A stretch of 64,000 nt of DNA from Blastomonas fulva (GCF_003431825.1 NZ_CP020083.1:2952501-3016500); one strand, 5' to 3'; shown: positions 8,277-17,509, numbered from the stretch's first letter. Program-made: numbers and translations. The notes: generated by a model from the letters alone, not told the origin.

Positions 8277-9470
8277 TCATGGCGCGTGTCTCCGGGCCGA
8301 GGATACTGGGGGTGGCGGTGCACGCGGTTGGTAGCAACGGGCAAAGGTCTCGATGATGGTCATGTGCCCGCCGCAGCATGGGCATGGCGGGCGATGGTCG
8401 GGCGGTTCTTCCGGTTCGGGCTCCTCGACCGGCGCAGCGCCCCCCAGGAGACTGCGGGCGAGCGCCATGGCGTCCTTGTGCGTCGAACTGGCGAGCAGGC
8501 CGTAATGCCGGATGCGATGGAAGCCGCGCGGCAGGACGTGGATCAGGAAGCGGCGGATGAACTCGTCCGTCGCCAGCGTCATGACCTGCTGGCGTTCAGC
8601 CCCGCTGCGACGGTAATCCTTGTAACGGAACGTCACGCTGGCATCGTCGAAGGCAAGGAGCCGCTGGTTCGAGATGGCGACGCGGTGGGTGTAGCGCGAG
8701 AGATAGGCCAGCACCGCCTGCGGCCCGGCAAAAGGCGGTTTGGCGTAGACCACCCAGCGCTTCTTCCGGATCGGCGACAGATGCCGGAGGAAGACCTTGC
8801 GTGTCGCGAGGCCCGCCAAGGTGTTGAAGAAGGCCAGCTTGCCGGCATCGTACAATGCCAGCAGCCGGGTGAGGAACAGCCGGCGGAACAATGCGCCCAG
8901 CACACGCACTGGTAGAAGGAACGCCGGGCGCGACGAGACCCACCGCTTGCCGTCTGGCGTGATACCCCCGCCGGGCACGATCATGTGCACATGCGGGTGA
9001 TGGGTCAGTGCCGATCCCCACGTATGCAATACGGCGGTGATGCCGACGCGCGCGCCGAGGTGCCTGGGATCGGCGGCGATGGTCAGCATCGTGTCCGCAG
9101 CCGCGCGGAACAGCAGGTCATAGACCACCGCCTTGTTCTGCCACGCGATATCCGCGACCTCGGCCGGCAGCGTGAACACGACGTGGAAGTATCCCACGGG
9201 CAGCAGATCGGCCTCGCGCGCGGCCAGCCAGGTGCGCGCCGCCGCACCCTGGCACTTGGGGCAATGCCGGTTGCGGCAGGAGTTGTAGGCGATCCGCCAG
9301 TGCCCGCAGTCGTCGCAGGCCTCGACGTGACCGCCAAGGGCTGCGGTGCGGCAGGTCTCGATCGCCGTCATGACCTTGAGCTGGCCGAGGCTCAGATGGC
9401 CGGCATGGGCTGCGCGATACGCGGGCCCGGCACTCCGCAAGATGTCGGCGACCTCGATCGAGGTGCGCAC
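8277..9470 (-). CDS. IS91-family transposase (HUH, rolling circle)
   Basis: 397 aa. The N-terminal zinc-binding region has paired cysteines (CDDCGHW, then CRNRHCPKC at about residues 52-75). The HUH motif is HPHVHMIVPGG (about 158-168). A likely catalytic-tyrosine region, YLSRYTHR, lies at about 258-265. A second Cys pair near the end (CPCCGGH) completes the family plan. It nicks and rejoins single DNA strands to move the element by rolling-circle transposition. The GTG start at 9470 lies 4 nt after the stop of the upstream recombinase, implying coupled translation. It appears full length and undamaged. Confidence 0.92.
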   Translation of the reverse strand: MRTSIEVADILRSAGPAYRAAHAGHLSLGQLKVMTAIETCRTAALGGHVEACDDCGHWRIAYNSCRNRHCPKCQGAAARTWLAAREADLLPVGYFHVVFTLPAEVADIAWQNKAVVYDLLFRAAADTMLTIAADPRHLGARVGITAVLHTWGSALTHHPHVHMIVPGGGITPDGKRWVSSRPAFLLPVRVLGALFRRLFLTRLLALYDAGKLAFFNTLAGLATRKVFLRHLSPIRKKRWVVYAKPPFAGPQAVLAYLSRYTHRVAISNQRLLAFDDASVTFRYKDYRRSGAERQQVMTLATDEFIRRFLIHVLPRGFHRIRHYGLLASSTHKDAMALARSLLGGAAPVEEPEPEEPPDHRPPCPCCGGHMTIIETFARCYQPRAPPPPVSSARRHAP

Positions 9471-9474
9471 CGGT

Positions 9475-10392
9475 TCAACCGGGCGGCGATGCCGTTCGCT
9501 TGGGGCCTTCCATCAGGCTGAAGATGCGGTCGAGCGGGCTCGCCACCGCCTGCATCGTCCTGGTCGATACCTTGGTGTAGATGGCGGTGGTACCGATCTT
9601 GGTGTGCCCAAGCAGGACCTGGATCACGCGGATGTCGACATCCTGCTCGAGCAGGTGAGTGGCAAAGCTGTGGCGCAGGGTATGCGGGCTCACGCGTTTG
9701 CGGATCCCGGCGAACTCAGCCGCCTCATGCACGGCGCGGTGCAACTGGCGTGCCGAGATCGGGTCGGTGCAACTGCGCCCCGGGAATAACCAGCCGTGCG
9801 GTAACATGACCCCGCGCCGCTTGCCTTCACGCCACCATTGCCGAAGCAGATCCAGCAGATGCGGCGAGAGCATGGCGTTACGATCCTTGCGCCCCTTGCC
9901 CTGCTCGACCCGGATCAGCATGCGCGTGCTGTCGATATCGTCAACCTTCAGGTGGGCAATCTCGGACACGCGCAGACCCGCGCCATAGGCCACGCCGAAC
10001 GCTGCCTTGTACTTGATGCCCGGTGCAGCCTCGATCAGCCGCGCAGCCTCCTCGACGCTCAGAACCTCGCGCAGCTTGGGTGTGCAGCGAACGACAACAA
10101 GTCCCAGTGCCATCTCCGGCCGCTTGAGGGTTATACCGAACAGGAAACGCAATGCCGATACAGCCCCGTTGATGGTTGCTGGACTGATGGCACGCTCATG
10201 CTGAGCGATCTGATAGCGCCGGAGGTCTTCGATCGTGGCCGTATCGGGTGGTCGGCCGAGAAACGCGGCAAATGACCGGACGTGCCGGATATAGTCCTTC
10301 TGCGTGTGCTCCCCAAAGCTACGCATCGTCATGTCCTGCAACATACGCTCGCGCAAGGCATTGTTCGGGGCAGCGGTAGTGATGGTATCCAT
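9475..10392 (-). CDS. Tyrosine recombinase/integrase partner of IS91 unit
   Basis: 305 aa, XerC/D-like. The N-terminal SAM-like core-binding domain (about 15-95) includes MTMRSFGEHTQKDYIRHVR. The catalytic domain has Arg in GAGLRVSEIAHLKVDDID, the HTLRHSFATHLLEQ box, LGHTKIGTTAIYTKV with the nucleophilic Tyr, and a Lys-bearing GKGRKDR segment. All expected catalytic residues are present. The ATG at 10392 has AAAGGAA 8 nt upstream. It is the first gene of the two-gene mobile unit. Its role beside an HUH transposase is not established; it may resolve or integrate a circular intermediate. Confidence 0.9.
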   Translation of the reverse strand: MDTITTAAPNNALRERMLQDMTMRSFGEHTQKDYIRHVRSFAAFLGRPPDTATIEDLRRYQIAQHERAISPATINGAVSALRFLFGITLKRPEMALGLVVVRCTPKLREVLSVEEAARLIEAAPGIKYKAAFGVAYGAGLRVSEIAHLKVDDIDSTRMLIRVEQGKGRKDRNAMLSPHLLDLLRQWWREGKRRGVMLPHGWLFPGRSCTDPISARQLHRAVHEAAEFAGIRKRVSPHTLRHSFATHLLEQDVDIRVIQVLLGHTKIGTTAIYTKVSTRTMQAVASPLDRIFSLMEGPKRTASPPG

Positions 10393-10490
10393 GGTGCGTT
10401 CCTTTCCGTTGAAGGAACTCCACCCTCACAAGCGACTTCGCCGCTCTCAAAGCCTCAACAATACTACGCTACGTCACCCCAAGCGACTCT

Positions 10491-10503
10491 CCCGCGAAGC
10501 GGG
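10491..10503. repeat. Hairpin CCCGC-GAA-GCGGG, possible terminal end of IS91 unit
   Basis: Five-bp GC stem with GAA loop. On the transposase strand it is preceded directly by GAAC, a tetranucleotide associated with IS91-type ends and targets. Position upstream of both genes fits a terIS-type end. This is suggestive only. Confidence 0.3.
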
Positions 10504-10673
10504 TTCGTGCACTGGGTCGATAGCAGAAAGCTTGCTCAGTTAATCGGGAAGAGGATTGGGCGATACGGCTATCTAGGATCCGAGACGTCAATCAACCATG
10601 GCGGGATAAGGCACGATCGGAGCAATCGATGCCGTATCCGCTCAAAAATTGTGGGAGAATGTGAGGGAGTAGA

Positions 10674-10691
10674 TTTTCAGACGTCTGAAAA
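10674..10691. promoter_or_regulatory. Perfect 18-bp palindrome, possible operator
   Basis: TTTTCAGACGTCTGAAAA is its own reverse complement. It lies 133 bp before gloB and about 280 bp before the recombinase start. It could be a repressor site or a T-flanked hairpin; nothing in the sequence decides which. Confidence 0.3.
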
Positions 10692-10823
10692 AGCAAGCTG
10701 TAACAATGCGATAGGTAAATAGTTCGATACAAGCCCTGCCACCACCCCTTTTGGCCGGTGCCAATTTCAAGCCGGTCCCGATGCGCCCTTGGCAATCAAG
10801 ACCGGATTGGGCACAACGCGGCC

Positions 10824-11552
10824 ATGATAGAAATCATCCGCATTCCCGCCCTTTCCGACAATTACATCTGGCTGGCGCACGATCCCGAGAGCGGCGAGAC
10901 TGTCGTCATCGATCCCGCCGAGGCCGAGCCCGTGCTGGCGGCGGCTGCAGATCGTGGCTGGGCGATCACCCAGATCTGGAACACGCACTGGCACCCCGAT
11001 CATGTCGGCGGCAATGCCGCGATCAAGGCGGCGACCGGCTGCACCATCACCGGCCCTGCAGCGGAGAGCGATCGCATTGCGACGCTGGACGTGCTGGTCT
11101 CGGGTGGTGACGAGGTTCGCATGGGTAAGGTGCAAGCGGATGTCATCGATGTCCCTGCGCACACCAGCGGGCATATCGCTTATCATCTGCCCGAAGAGCA
11201 CTGCATCTTCGTCGGCGACACGCTGTTTGCCATGGGTTGCGGGCGATTGTTCGAAGGCACGCCCGAACAGATGTTCGACAACATGACCCGGCTTGCGGCG
11301 CTGCCCGGCGATACCATGGTGTACTGCGCGCACGAATACACCCAGTCCAACGGGCGTTATGCGCTTGCGGCAGAGCCCGGCAATGCGGACATCGTCGCGC
11401 GCATGGCCAAGGTCGATGCGATGCGCTTGCGCGGCGAGGCCACCGTGCCAACCACCATCGCGCTGGAGCGCGCCACAAACCCGTTCATGCGTGCCGCCAG
11501 TGCTGCCGAACTCGCCGAACGGCGCGCCGCCAAGGACAGTTTCAGGGGCTGA
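10824..11552 (+). CDS. gloB: Hydroxyacylglutathione hydrolase (glyoxalase II)
   Basis: 242 aa metallo-beta-lactamase-fold enzyme that hydrolyses S-lactoylglutathione to lactate and glutathione in the cytosol, the second step of methylglyoxal detoxification. It shows [10 protein letters not shown] (about 53-62), a later His (AHTSGH), the bridging Asp in FVGDTLF, and CAHEYTQSN. The C-terminal HAGH domain includes the family's NPFMR. The ATG at 10824 matches the normal N-terminus ([10 protein letters not shown]); an ATG at 10758 would add 22 residues with no counterpart. It is followed 34 bp later by a thiolase on the same strand. Confidence 0.93.
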   Translation: MIEIIRIPALSDNYIWLAHDPESGETVVIDPAEAEPVLAAAADRGWAITQIWNTHWHPDHVGGNAAIKAATGCTITGPAAESDRIATLDVLVSGGDEVRMGKVQADVIDVPAHTSGHIAYHLPEEHCIFVGDTLFAMGCGRLFEGTPEQMFDNMTRLAALPGDTMVYCAHEYTQSNGRYALAAEPGNADIVARMAKVDAMRLRGEATVPTTIALERATNPFMRAASAAELAERRAAKDSFRG

Positions 11553-11586
11553 TCCGCTCGCCCCTTTCTTTGCAAAAGGTACCGAA

Positions 11587-12789
11587 ATGACCCAAGCGTT
11601 CATCTGCGATGCCGTTCGCACCCCCATCGGGCGCTACGGCGGCGGGCTTGCGACCGTGCGGCCCGACGATCTGGCCGCCGTGGTGCTGCGCGCGCTGCTC
11701 AGCCGCAATGCCAGGCTCGATCCCGAAGGCATCGACGATGTGCTGATGGGATGCGCCAACCAGGCAGGCGAGGACAATCGCAACGTCGCGAGGATGGCGG
11801 CTTTGCTGGCAGGCCTCCCCGACAACGTTGGCGGGGGTACCATCAACCGTCTGTGCGGTTCGGGGCTGGATGCGGTTGGCTCTGCTGCACGCGCGATCCG
11901 CGCAGGCGATGCCGACATGATGATCGCAGGCGGCGTCGAAAGCATGACCCGCGCGCCCTTCGTGATGCCCAAGGCGGGCAGCGCCTTTGCGCGCGACAAT
12001 GCGGTGTATGACACGACCATCGGCTGGCGGTTCGTCAACCCGCTGATGAAGGCGGTGCACGGGATCGATTCGATGCCCGAGACCGCAGAGAATGTGGCTG
12101 ACGATTTCGCCATCAACCGCGCCGATCAGGATGCGTTCGCGCTGCGCAGCCAGCAGCGTGCTGCCGCGGCCCAGGCTTCGGGTCGGCTTGCGGCCGAGAT
12201 CGTTGCGGTGACCATCCCCCAGCGCAAGGGCGATCCGCTGATCATCGACACCGACGAGCATCCGCGCATGACGTCGATCGAGGCGCTGGCGGCCCTGAAG
12301 CCGATCGTCCGGTCCGGAGGCACGGTGACTGCGGGCAATGCCAGCGGGGTCAATGATGGCGCTGCGGCGCTGATCGTTGCGTCCGAAGCTGCGGCATCGC
12401 GCCATGGCCTTACTCCGCGTGCGCGCATCATCGGCACCGCCGTCGCCGGCGTGCCGCCACGGATCATGGGAATCGGCCCCGCGCCTGCGGTACAGAAGCT
12501 GCTCGCGCGCACCGGGGTCAGGCTGGCCGATGTCGATGTGATCGAGCTCAACGAGGCCTTTGCTGCGCAGGGGCTGGCCGTGCTGCGCCAGCTTGGCCTG
12601 CCCGAAGATGCGGACCATGTGAATCCCAATGGCGGGGCGATCGCGCTCGGCCATCCGCTGGGCATGTCGGGCGCGCGGCTGGCGCTGACCGCGACCGAAG
12701 AGCTCGCCCGCACCGGCGGTCGCTATGCCATTGCCACCATGTGCATCGGCGTGGGGCAGGGCATCGCGATGCTGATCGAGCGGGTGTAG
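11587..12789 (+). CDS. pcaF: Acetyl-CoA acyltransferase, 3-oxoadipyl-CoA thiolase-like
   Basis: 400 aa thiolase II fold. The acylation cysteine lies in [13 protein letters not shown] (about residue 90). The [11 protein letters not shown] histidine box and CIGVGQG are near the C-terminus. The segment [12 protein letters not shown]...[11 protein letters not shown] resembles PcaF/PaaJ, which cleaves 3-oxoadipyl-CoA to succinyl-CoA and acetyl-CoA, more than it does generic acetyl-CoA acetyltransferases. No other beta-ketoadipate genes are in the window, so the substrate is inferred from sequence only and a broad beta-oxidation thiolase remains possible. The ATG at 11587 starts the typical [17 protein letters not shown]. 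Confidence 0.8.
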   Translation: MTQAFICDAVRTPIGRYGGGLATVRPDDLAAVVLRALLSRNARLDPEGIDDVLMGCANQAGEDNRNVARMAALLAGLPDNVGGGTINRLCGSGLDAVGSAARAIRAGDADMMIAGGVESMTRAPFVMPKAGSAFARDNAVYDTTIGWRFVNPLMKAVHGIDSMPETAENVADDFAINRADQDAFALRSQQRAAAAQASGRLAAEIVAVTIPQRKGDPLIIDTDEHPRMTSIEALAALKPIVRSGGTVTAGNASGVNDGAAALIVASEAAASRHGLTPRARIIGTAVAGVPPRIMGIGPAPAVQKLLARTGVRLADVDVIELNEAFAAQGLAVLRQLGLPEDADHVNPNGGAIALGHPLGMSGARLALTATEELARTGGRYAIATMCIGVGQGIAMLIERV

Positions 12790-12869
12790 TCCGGCAATCC
12801 GGTCCGTCGCTAGCCGTCTTCGTCACGCCCGCACGCGCAGGCATGACGGGGACAGCCGTCGCGGCGGTA

Positions 12870-14495
12870 TCAGTCCGCCGCAGCGATCTTGGGCACCGGC
12901 TGGAAGTTGCGCACGAACGCTTCGAGCAGGCGTACGCCATAGCCGGTCGATCCGGCGGCCTTGACGTCGCTCGCGCCCCCCCAGGCCATGCCCGCGATGT
13001 CGATATGCGCCCAGGGGGTTTCGGGCTTGACAAACGCGCCGATGAAATGCGCGCCCGCCCCCGCGCCAGCGCCGCTGGCCCCAGAGTTCTTGATGTCGGC
13101 GATGGTCGATTTGGTGTCGTCGGCATAGCTGGCGTGAAGCGGCATCCGCCACAGATCATCGCCGCTCGCCTCGCCCGCCTGCAGCAGCTGCGTCGCCAGC
13201 GGATCATGGCGGCTGAACATTCCGGCATAATCATCGCCAAGCGCGGTGACGATCGATCCGGTCAGCGTCGCCATGTCGACGATCGCAGCCGGGTTCAGCT
13301 TGGCATCGGCATAGGCCACTGCATCTGCCAGCACGAGCCGTCCCTCGGCATCGGTCGAGATGATCTCTATCGTCTTGCCGTTCATCGCCTGCAGCACATC
13401 GGCGGGGCGCACCGCATTGCCATCGGGCATGTTCTCGGACAGCGCGGCGATAGCGACGACATCGACCGGCGCGCGCGATTTCGACAGCGCCAGCACCGCG
13501 CCGACCACGCTGGCCGCGCCCGACATGTCGAACTTCATGTCGCCCATGCCGCCGCTGTTCTTGATCGAGATGCCACCGCTGTCGAAGGTGATGCCCTTGC
13601 CGGCGAGCACCACTGGCCCGGCAGATGACGCGCCGCGTCCGGTGTAGCGCACGATCAGCATGCGCGGCGGTCGCGCCGAGCCCCGGCCCGAGCCGAGGAT
13701 CGAGCCCATCCCCAGCCGCTCCATCGCGGGCACATCGAGCGCCTCGATGCTGACGCCCGGCACCCCGGCAAAGGCTGCGAGGGTGCGTTCGACGAAGCTT
13801 TCGGGATAGATGACGTTGGCAGGCTCGTTGGAGAGGTCGCGGGCAAAGGCCATGGCCTCCACCAGCGCCTTGCCGCGGCCCTCATACAGCGCCCGCGCCG
13901 CGCCCGCCGTGTCGCCCACGATGACGGTACCCGCCATCGGTGCAGCATCGCGCGCCTTGGCCTGATACAGGTCAGAGCGGTATTCGCCGATGCCCATGCC
14001 GGTGGCGAGCTCGGCCACGGCCTCGGCAGGCAGTCCACCTGCCATCACGGTGAGCGGCCCCTTGTCCTTCATCAGCGCGCGTCCCGCCATCACGCCGAGC
14101 TTCTGGATCGCCGCAGGGCTCATGTTGGTTCCGGTGCTGACGACATGGATCCGGTCCCATCCGCCGATCCCGCGCAGCGACAGCGAGCCTTGGCCCTTGT
14201 AGTCGAACTCGGCGGCCTTGAGCGCGCGGGCGATGGCATCGCGTTCGGCATCGCTCAGCGCGCTGGCACGCGTGGCCAGATCGGCCTCGCCGGTCAGCGG
14301 CAGAACCAGCGTTCCTGCCATCTGCGCGGGGGCGGCGGCAAAGGTCACCGCGCGGTGCTGGGACTTGGCCGCCTTGAGCGTAAGAGATGGCGCGACCGCG
14401 TCGCTGCGGCCCTGCGCCAGGGCAGGAGAGGCGAGCGCGGTTCCCGCGAGCGCAAACGACAGGGACGCGGCGATGGCTTTGCGAACAGTGGACAT
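12870..14495 (-). CDS. Exported leucyl aminopeptidase family protein (M17)
   Basis: 541 aa. The C-terminal M17 catalytic domain (about 215-535) has the signature STDAEGRLVLADAV, the metal-binding lysine/aspartate region KGITFDSGGISIK, and MKFDMSGAASV. Family members are two-zinc aminopeptidases. Unusually, the N-terminus is a Sec signal peptide (ASLSFALAGTALASPALAQ), which predicts a periplasmic enzyme; the usual PepA is cytosolic. The N-terminal domain is longer and divergent. It converges with the pcaF-like gene and is divergent from tspO. Confidence 0.88.
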   Translation of the reverse strand: MSTVRKAIAASLSFALAGTALASPALAQGRSDAVAPSLTLKAAKSQHRAVTFAAAPAQMAGTLVLPLTGEADLATRASALSDAERDAIARALKAAEFDYKGQGSLSLRGIGGWDRIHVVSTGTNMSPAAIQKLGVMAGRALMKDKGPLTVMAGGLPAEAVAELATGMGIGEYRSDLYQAKARDAAPMAGTVIVGDTAGAARALYEGRGKALVEAMAFARDLSNEPANVIYPESFVERTLAAFAGVPGVSIEALDVPAMERLGMGSILGSGRGSARPPRMLIVRYTGRGASSAGPVVLAGKGITFDSGGISIKNSGGMGDMKFDMSGAASVVGAVLALSKSRAPVDVVAIAALSENMPDGNAVRPADVLQAMNGKTIEIISTDAEGRLVLADAVAYADAKLNPAAIVDMATLTGSIVTALGDDYAGMFSRHDPLATQLLQAGEASGDDLWRMPLHASYADDTKSTIADIKNSGASGAGAGAGAHFIGAFVKPETPWAHIDIAGMAWGGASDVKAAGSTGYGVRLLEAFVRNFQPVPKIAAAD

Positions 14496-14629
14496 GTCTG
14501 GGGCACCCTTTGATTTTGGTCTGCTATGCCTGCCATTTCAGCAGCTTGGCTGCGGGGCGGCAAGCCTTTATCCGGGCCGGAGCGACATCGGCCATTGCGC
14601 ATGGCGGGTTGCCACCCCATTGTCGAAGC

Positions 14630-15118
14630 ATGTTCAGCCCCATCGTCATCGCCGCCATCGCCTGGGCCGTCATTCTGGGCGGAGCGGGCGGCCTGCTGAC
14701 CGAGATCGGTAGCTGGTACAAGAACCTGAAAAAGCCGAGCTGGCAGCCACCCGACTGGTTGTTCGGCCCGGCCTGGACGATCATCCTGGGGCTCGCCGCC
14801 TGGGCGCTGGTGCTGGCATGGAACGGCGCTGCGACCGACGCGGATCGCGGCATCATCATCGCGCTGTATGCTGCCAATTTCGTGTTCCACTTCCTCTGGT
14901 CGCCGCTGTTTTTCAAGCTGCACAGGCCAGACTGGGCGCAGATCGAGGTGGTGTTCCTCTGGTCGTCGGTGTTTGCGATGTGCATCTGGCTGCGGCCCTA
15001 TTCGGTTCTCGCAAGCTGGCTGATTGTTCCGTACCTTGTCTGGGTCAGCTTCGCTTCGGTCCTCAACGCGAAGATCGTCCAGTTGAACCGGCCGTTCGGG
15101 ACAGCCAGCACGTCCTGA
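14630..15118 (+). CDS. tspO: TspO/MBR family tryptophan-rich sensory protein
   Basis: 162 aa, five predicted helices. It has family landmarks GSWYKNLKKPSWQPPDWLFGPAW in pieces (residues about 24-46), aromatic-rich helices, and ANFVFHFLWSPLFF. TspO binds porphyrins and modulates tetrapyrrole and stress responses in the outer or inner membrane of alphaproteobacteria. The ATG at 14630 gives the normal N-terminus; the open frame extends further upstream but without family similarity. It is divergent from the aminopeptidase gene. Confidence 0.92.
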   Translation: MFSPIVIAAIAWAVILGGAGGLLTEIGSWYKNLKKPSWQPPDWLFGPAWTIILGLAAWALVLAWNGAATDADRGIIIALYAANFVFHFLWSPLFFKLHRPDWAQIEVVFLWSSVFAMCIWLRPYSVLASWLIVPYLVWVSFASVLNAKIVQLNRPFGTASTS

Positions 15119-15196
15119 TTTGCAGCGGAGCGCCCAAAGCACTTTGCCTTTGGGCAAAATGTGTTAACTCTGCTTGACACTTTTCAAGGGGGTAAC

Positions 15197-16510
15197 GTGA
15201 CCGATCAGAAGACGCAGATCGTGGTTGTCGGCGGCGGGGCAGGCGGGCTTGAGCTGGTGCGCAGGCTGGGCAGCAAGTACGGACGCGACAAGCACGACAT
15301 CATTCTGGTCGACCGCAATCAGACCCATATCTGGAAGCCGCTGCTGCACGAAGTCGCCGCCGGCTCGCTCGATGCCAATCTCGACGAAGTCGGCTATGGT
15401 GGGCACGCCGTACGCTGGGGCTATCGGTTCTTCAACGGCACGCTGGAGAGCATCGATCGCGACACCAAGCACATCACCACCGCGCCGCTGATCGACGATC
15501 AGGGCCGCGAGGTGATCGGCCGCCACAAGATCCGCTACGATTATCTGGTGCTGGCCTTTGGCGGCGTCTCCAATGATTTCGGTACGCCGGGCGTGCGCGA
15601 ACACGCGCAGTTCCTCGAGCATCGCGCGCAGGCCGACAGCTTCCGTCAGCGGCTGCTGAATGCGTGTCTGCGCGCCAACCACGAACACAACACCGGCAAT
15701 GCCGACGCGCGCGTGCGTATCTGCATTATCGGCGGCGGAGCGACAGGGGTGGAGCTTTCCGCCGAGCTCTATAACGCCGCCAAGGCGCTCAGGAATTACG
15801 GGCTCGAGGTGTTCGACGAGAGCAAGCTCGAGGTGACACTGGTCGAGGCGGGGCCGCGCATCCTGCCGCAGATCGATGCCGAGCTGGCCGGGGTGGCCAA
15901 GCACGAACTCGAGCAGTTGGGCGTCAGCGTCCGCGAGAACACGCAGGTCGTCAGCGTTGCCGAGCATTCAGTGGAGACCAAGCAGGGCGAGATCATCCCC
16001 GCCGATCTGATCGTCTGGGCCGCCGGGGTGAAGGGCGCCGATGGCGTCAACGAGATGAGCGATCTCGAGCTCAACCGCCTTGGCCAGTTCGTGGTCAAGC
16101 CGACGCTGCAGACGACGTTGGACGACCATATCTTCGCACTGGGCGACTGCGCCTCGTGCACATTGCCGGGCGAGGAACGCCCCATCCCGCCGCGCGCGCA
16201 ATCCGCGCACCAGATGGCGAGCCACATCTTCGACAATCTCTGCCGGGTGCAGACGGGCAAGCCGCTAAAGGACTTCGTCTACAAGGACCATGGCTCGCTG
16301 GTGTCATTGAGTCGATTCTCGACCGTCGGCAGCCTGATGGGCAACCTTGTCGGCGGGCGCATGGCGGTGGAGGGCCGGCTGGCGCGCTGGGCCTACCAAT
16401 CGCTCTATCGCATGCACCTGATCGCGATCCATGGCTGGTGGCGCGGCGTCTCGCTGATCGTCATCGGCCATGTGAACCAGATCGTTCGGCCCAAGCTGAA
16501 GCTGCATTGA
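15197..16510 (+). CDS. ndh: Type II NADH:quinone oxidoreductase (NDH-2)
   Basis: 437 aa FAD-dependent, non-proton-pumping NADH dehydrogenase on the inner membrane face. Two Rossmann loops are visible: VVVGGGAGGLELV near the N-terminus (FAD) and CIIGGGATGVELSAELY at about 180-195 (NADH). FALGDCASC is the FAD-binding GD motif. The C-terminal amphipathic part is expected to anchor it to the membrane. The GTG start at 15197 follows AAGGGGG. A TTGACA at about 15174-15179 upstream is too close to the start to be its -35 box. Confidence 0.88.
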   Translation: MTDQKTQIVVVGGGAGGLELVRRLGSKYGRDKHDIILVDRNQTHIWKPLLHEVAAGSLDANLDEVGYGGHAVRWGYRFFNGTLESIDRDTKHITTAPLIDDQGREVIGRHKIRYDYLVLAFGGVSNDFGTPGVREHAQFLEHRAQADSFRQRLLNACLRANHEHNTGNADARVRICIIGGGATGVELSAELYNAAKALRNYGLEVFDESKLEVTLVEAGPRILPQIDAELAGVAKHELEQLGVSVRENTQVVSVAEHSVETKQGEIIPADLIVWAAGVKGADGVNEMSDLELNRLGQFVVKPTLQTTLDDHIFALGDCASCTLPGEERPIPPRAQSAHQMASHIFDNLCRVQTGKPLKDFVYKDHGSLVSLSRFSTVGSLMGNLVGGRMAVEGRLARWAYQSLYRMHLIAIHGWWRGVSLIVIGHVNQIVRPKLKLH

Positions 16511-16545
16511 AGGTCGGGCTGGGGCGGACATAGCTGCCCGTTCCG

Positions 16546-16563
16546 GCTCGGCTCAAGCCGAGC
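16546..16563. terminator. Hairpin between convergent genes
   Basis: GCTCGGC-TCAA-GCCGAGC, a 7-bp GC-rich stem with a 4-base loop, sits between ndh (plus) and the SMI1-like gene (minus). It has no T run, so it is at best a weak bidirectional terminator. Confidence 0.35.
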
Positions 16564-16646
16564 GCCGCTCGAAATTGGTATAAGGCAGCTGCAAAGCCCG
16601 CCTTTCGGCACACGCTTAGGTGCCGTTCCTTGCGCCCACCTTCATG

Positions 16647-17471
16647 TTACACATAAGGATCCGGAGCGCCAAGGAGAGCACGAGCCGCATCGTGGAAGTG
16701 CTCTATGGACGGCTCCTTTAACTGGAAGCTGTGCAACGGTTCCTCGCCCTCGATTGGCACGAGTTCGAAATTTCCGCTCTCCAGAAGTCCTGCGATCCAT
16801 TCGAGGAACTGCCCGAGCGATTGCGCGAGCACGACCTTCACCTCTTCATCACGCCCGAAGATGATGACCTGGCCAACCCTGCCTGCCGGCCAGGGATCGA
16901 AATCCAGGCCGATACTGTTACCTCCGCCGTCGCCGGTCAACGGCAGCCACCGAAGATTGATATAGGCCGGGTCCACTGCGCCTTCGGGCCAGGATCCGCC
17001 GGGAATAGCGTAAGCGTCGCCGTCGATTCCCTCGAGCGCATCCTGCCACGACTGGTGCTCTGCCATAACCTGGTGCAGCGGCAATAAGGGGAGGCCATAG
17101 ATGTGGCCCGAAATTGCGTCATTTTCTCCGTCGTGCCAGCGGTAGAGATCGCGGTACGACTGAGGCAGCTTCAGACCCATCAATTGCTCGATCTCGTCGA
17201 TCTGAGCTTCGGTCGCTGGTGGATTGAACCCATGTTGGGGCAGCGGCAGGTTGGCCGCGAACCAGGCATCAAGCCGCGCAAGCACCGGCGCGATGTCCTC
17301 TTCAAGCATCGGCTTCGGGTTGCCAGCGGGGCGTTCGGGAATATCAGTCATTTCCGTCATGATCCTTCTGTTGTGCCGACGCGTGCCGAAGGCTTCACGC
17401 AGCAGCCCGCCAAGCGCGAGCATACCAACAGCCAGGCCGCCGATCAGCAGGTTGCGTCTTGTTCGATCCAT
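16647..17471 (-). CDS. SMI1/KNR4 family protein with N-terminal export/anchor segment
   Basis: 274 aa. The SMI1/KNR4 (SUKH) domain covers about residues 75-235, with LMGLKLPQSYRDLYRWHDGEND, LPLLPLHQVM and WLPLTGDGGGNSIGLDF. The domain is known in cell-wall regulators and in immunity proteins of toxin systems. The N-terminus begins MDRTRRNLLIGGLAVGMLAL, a twin-arginine-like pattern followed by a hydrophobic helix, so the domain may face the periplasm. No toxin gene is adjacent. The radical SAM gene lies upstream on the same strand with a 38-bp gap. Confidence 0.82.
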   Translation of the reverse strand: MDRTRRNLLIGGLAVGMLALGGLLREAFGTRRHNRRIMTEMTDIPERPAGNPKPMLEEDIAPVLARLDAWFAANLPLPQHGFNPPATEAQIDEIEQLMGLKLPQSYRDLYRWHDGENDAISGHIYGLPLLPLHQVMAEHQSWQDALEGIDGDAYAIPGGSWPEGAVDPAYINLRWLPLTGDGGGNSIGLDFDPWPAGRVGQVIIFGRDEEVKVVLAQSLGQFLEWIAGLLESGNFELVPIEGEEPLHSFQLKEPSIEHFHDAARALLGAPDPYV

Positions 17472-17509
17472 GTCCTTTCACGCTGCTCAAATGCGGGCAA
17501 TTGCCCCCG

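Larger units (their letters stand above)
8277..10392 (-). mobile_element. IS91-family unit with partner tyrosine recombinase (core)
   Basis: Two co-oriented mobility genes 4 bp apart: a tyrosine recombinase followed by an IS91-family HUH transposase. This pairing is known for a subset of IS91-like rolling-circle elements. Such elements have no terminal inverted repeats, so only the coding core is given. The real ends probably lie between about 7.9 and 8.3 kb on the left and near the hairpin at 10491-10503 on the right. Confidence 0.8.
10393..10823. other. Intergenic junction between mobile unit and core genome
   Basis: About 430 bases without a gene, lower in GC than the core to its right. 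It holds the promoter side of the recombinase gene, a GC hairpin (10491-10503) and a perfect 18-bp palindrome (10674-10691). The transition to high-GC housekeeping DNA occurs near 10.75 kb. Confidence 0.5.

Noticed and set aside
12823..12852. Imperfect dyad between pcaF-like and aminopeptidase genes as a terminator
   Set aside because: Stem is broken by mismatches and there is no T run; too weak to call.
15173..15180. TTGACA as -35 box of ndh
   Set aside because: Only about 20 bp before the GTG start; a transcript from it would leave no room for the visible ribosome site.
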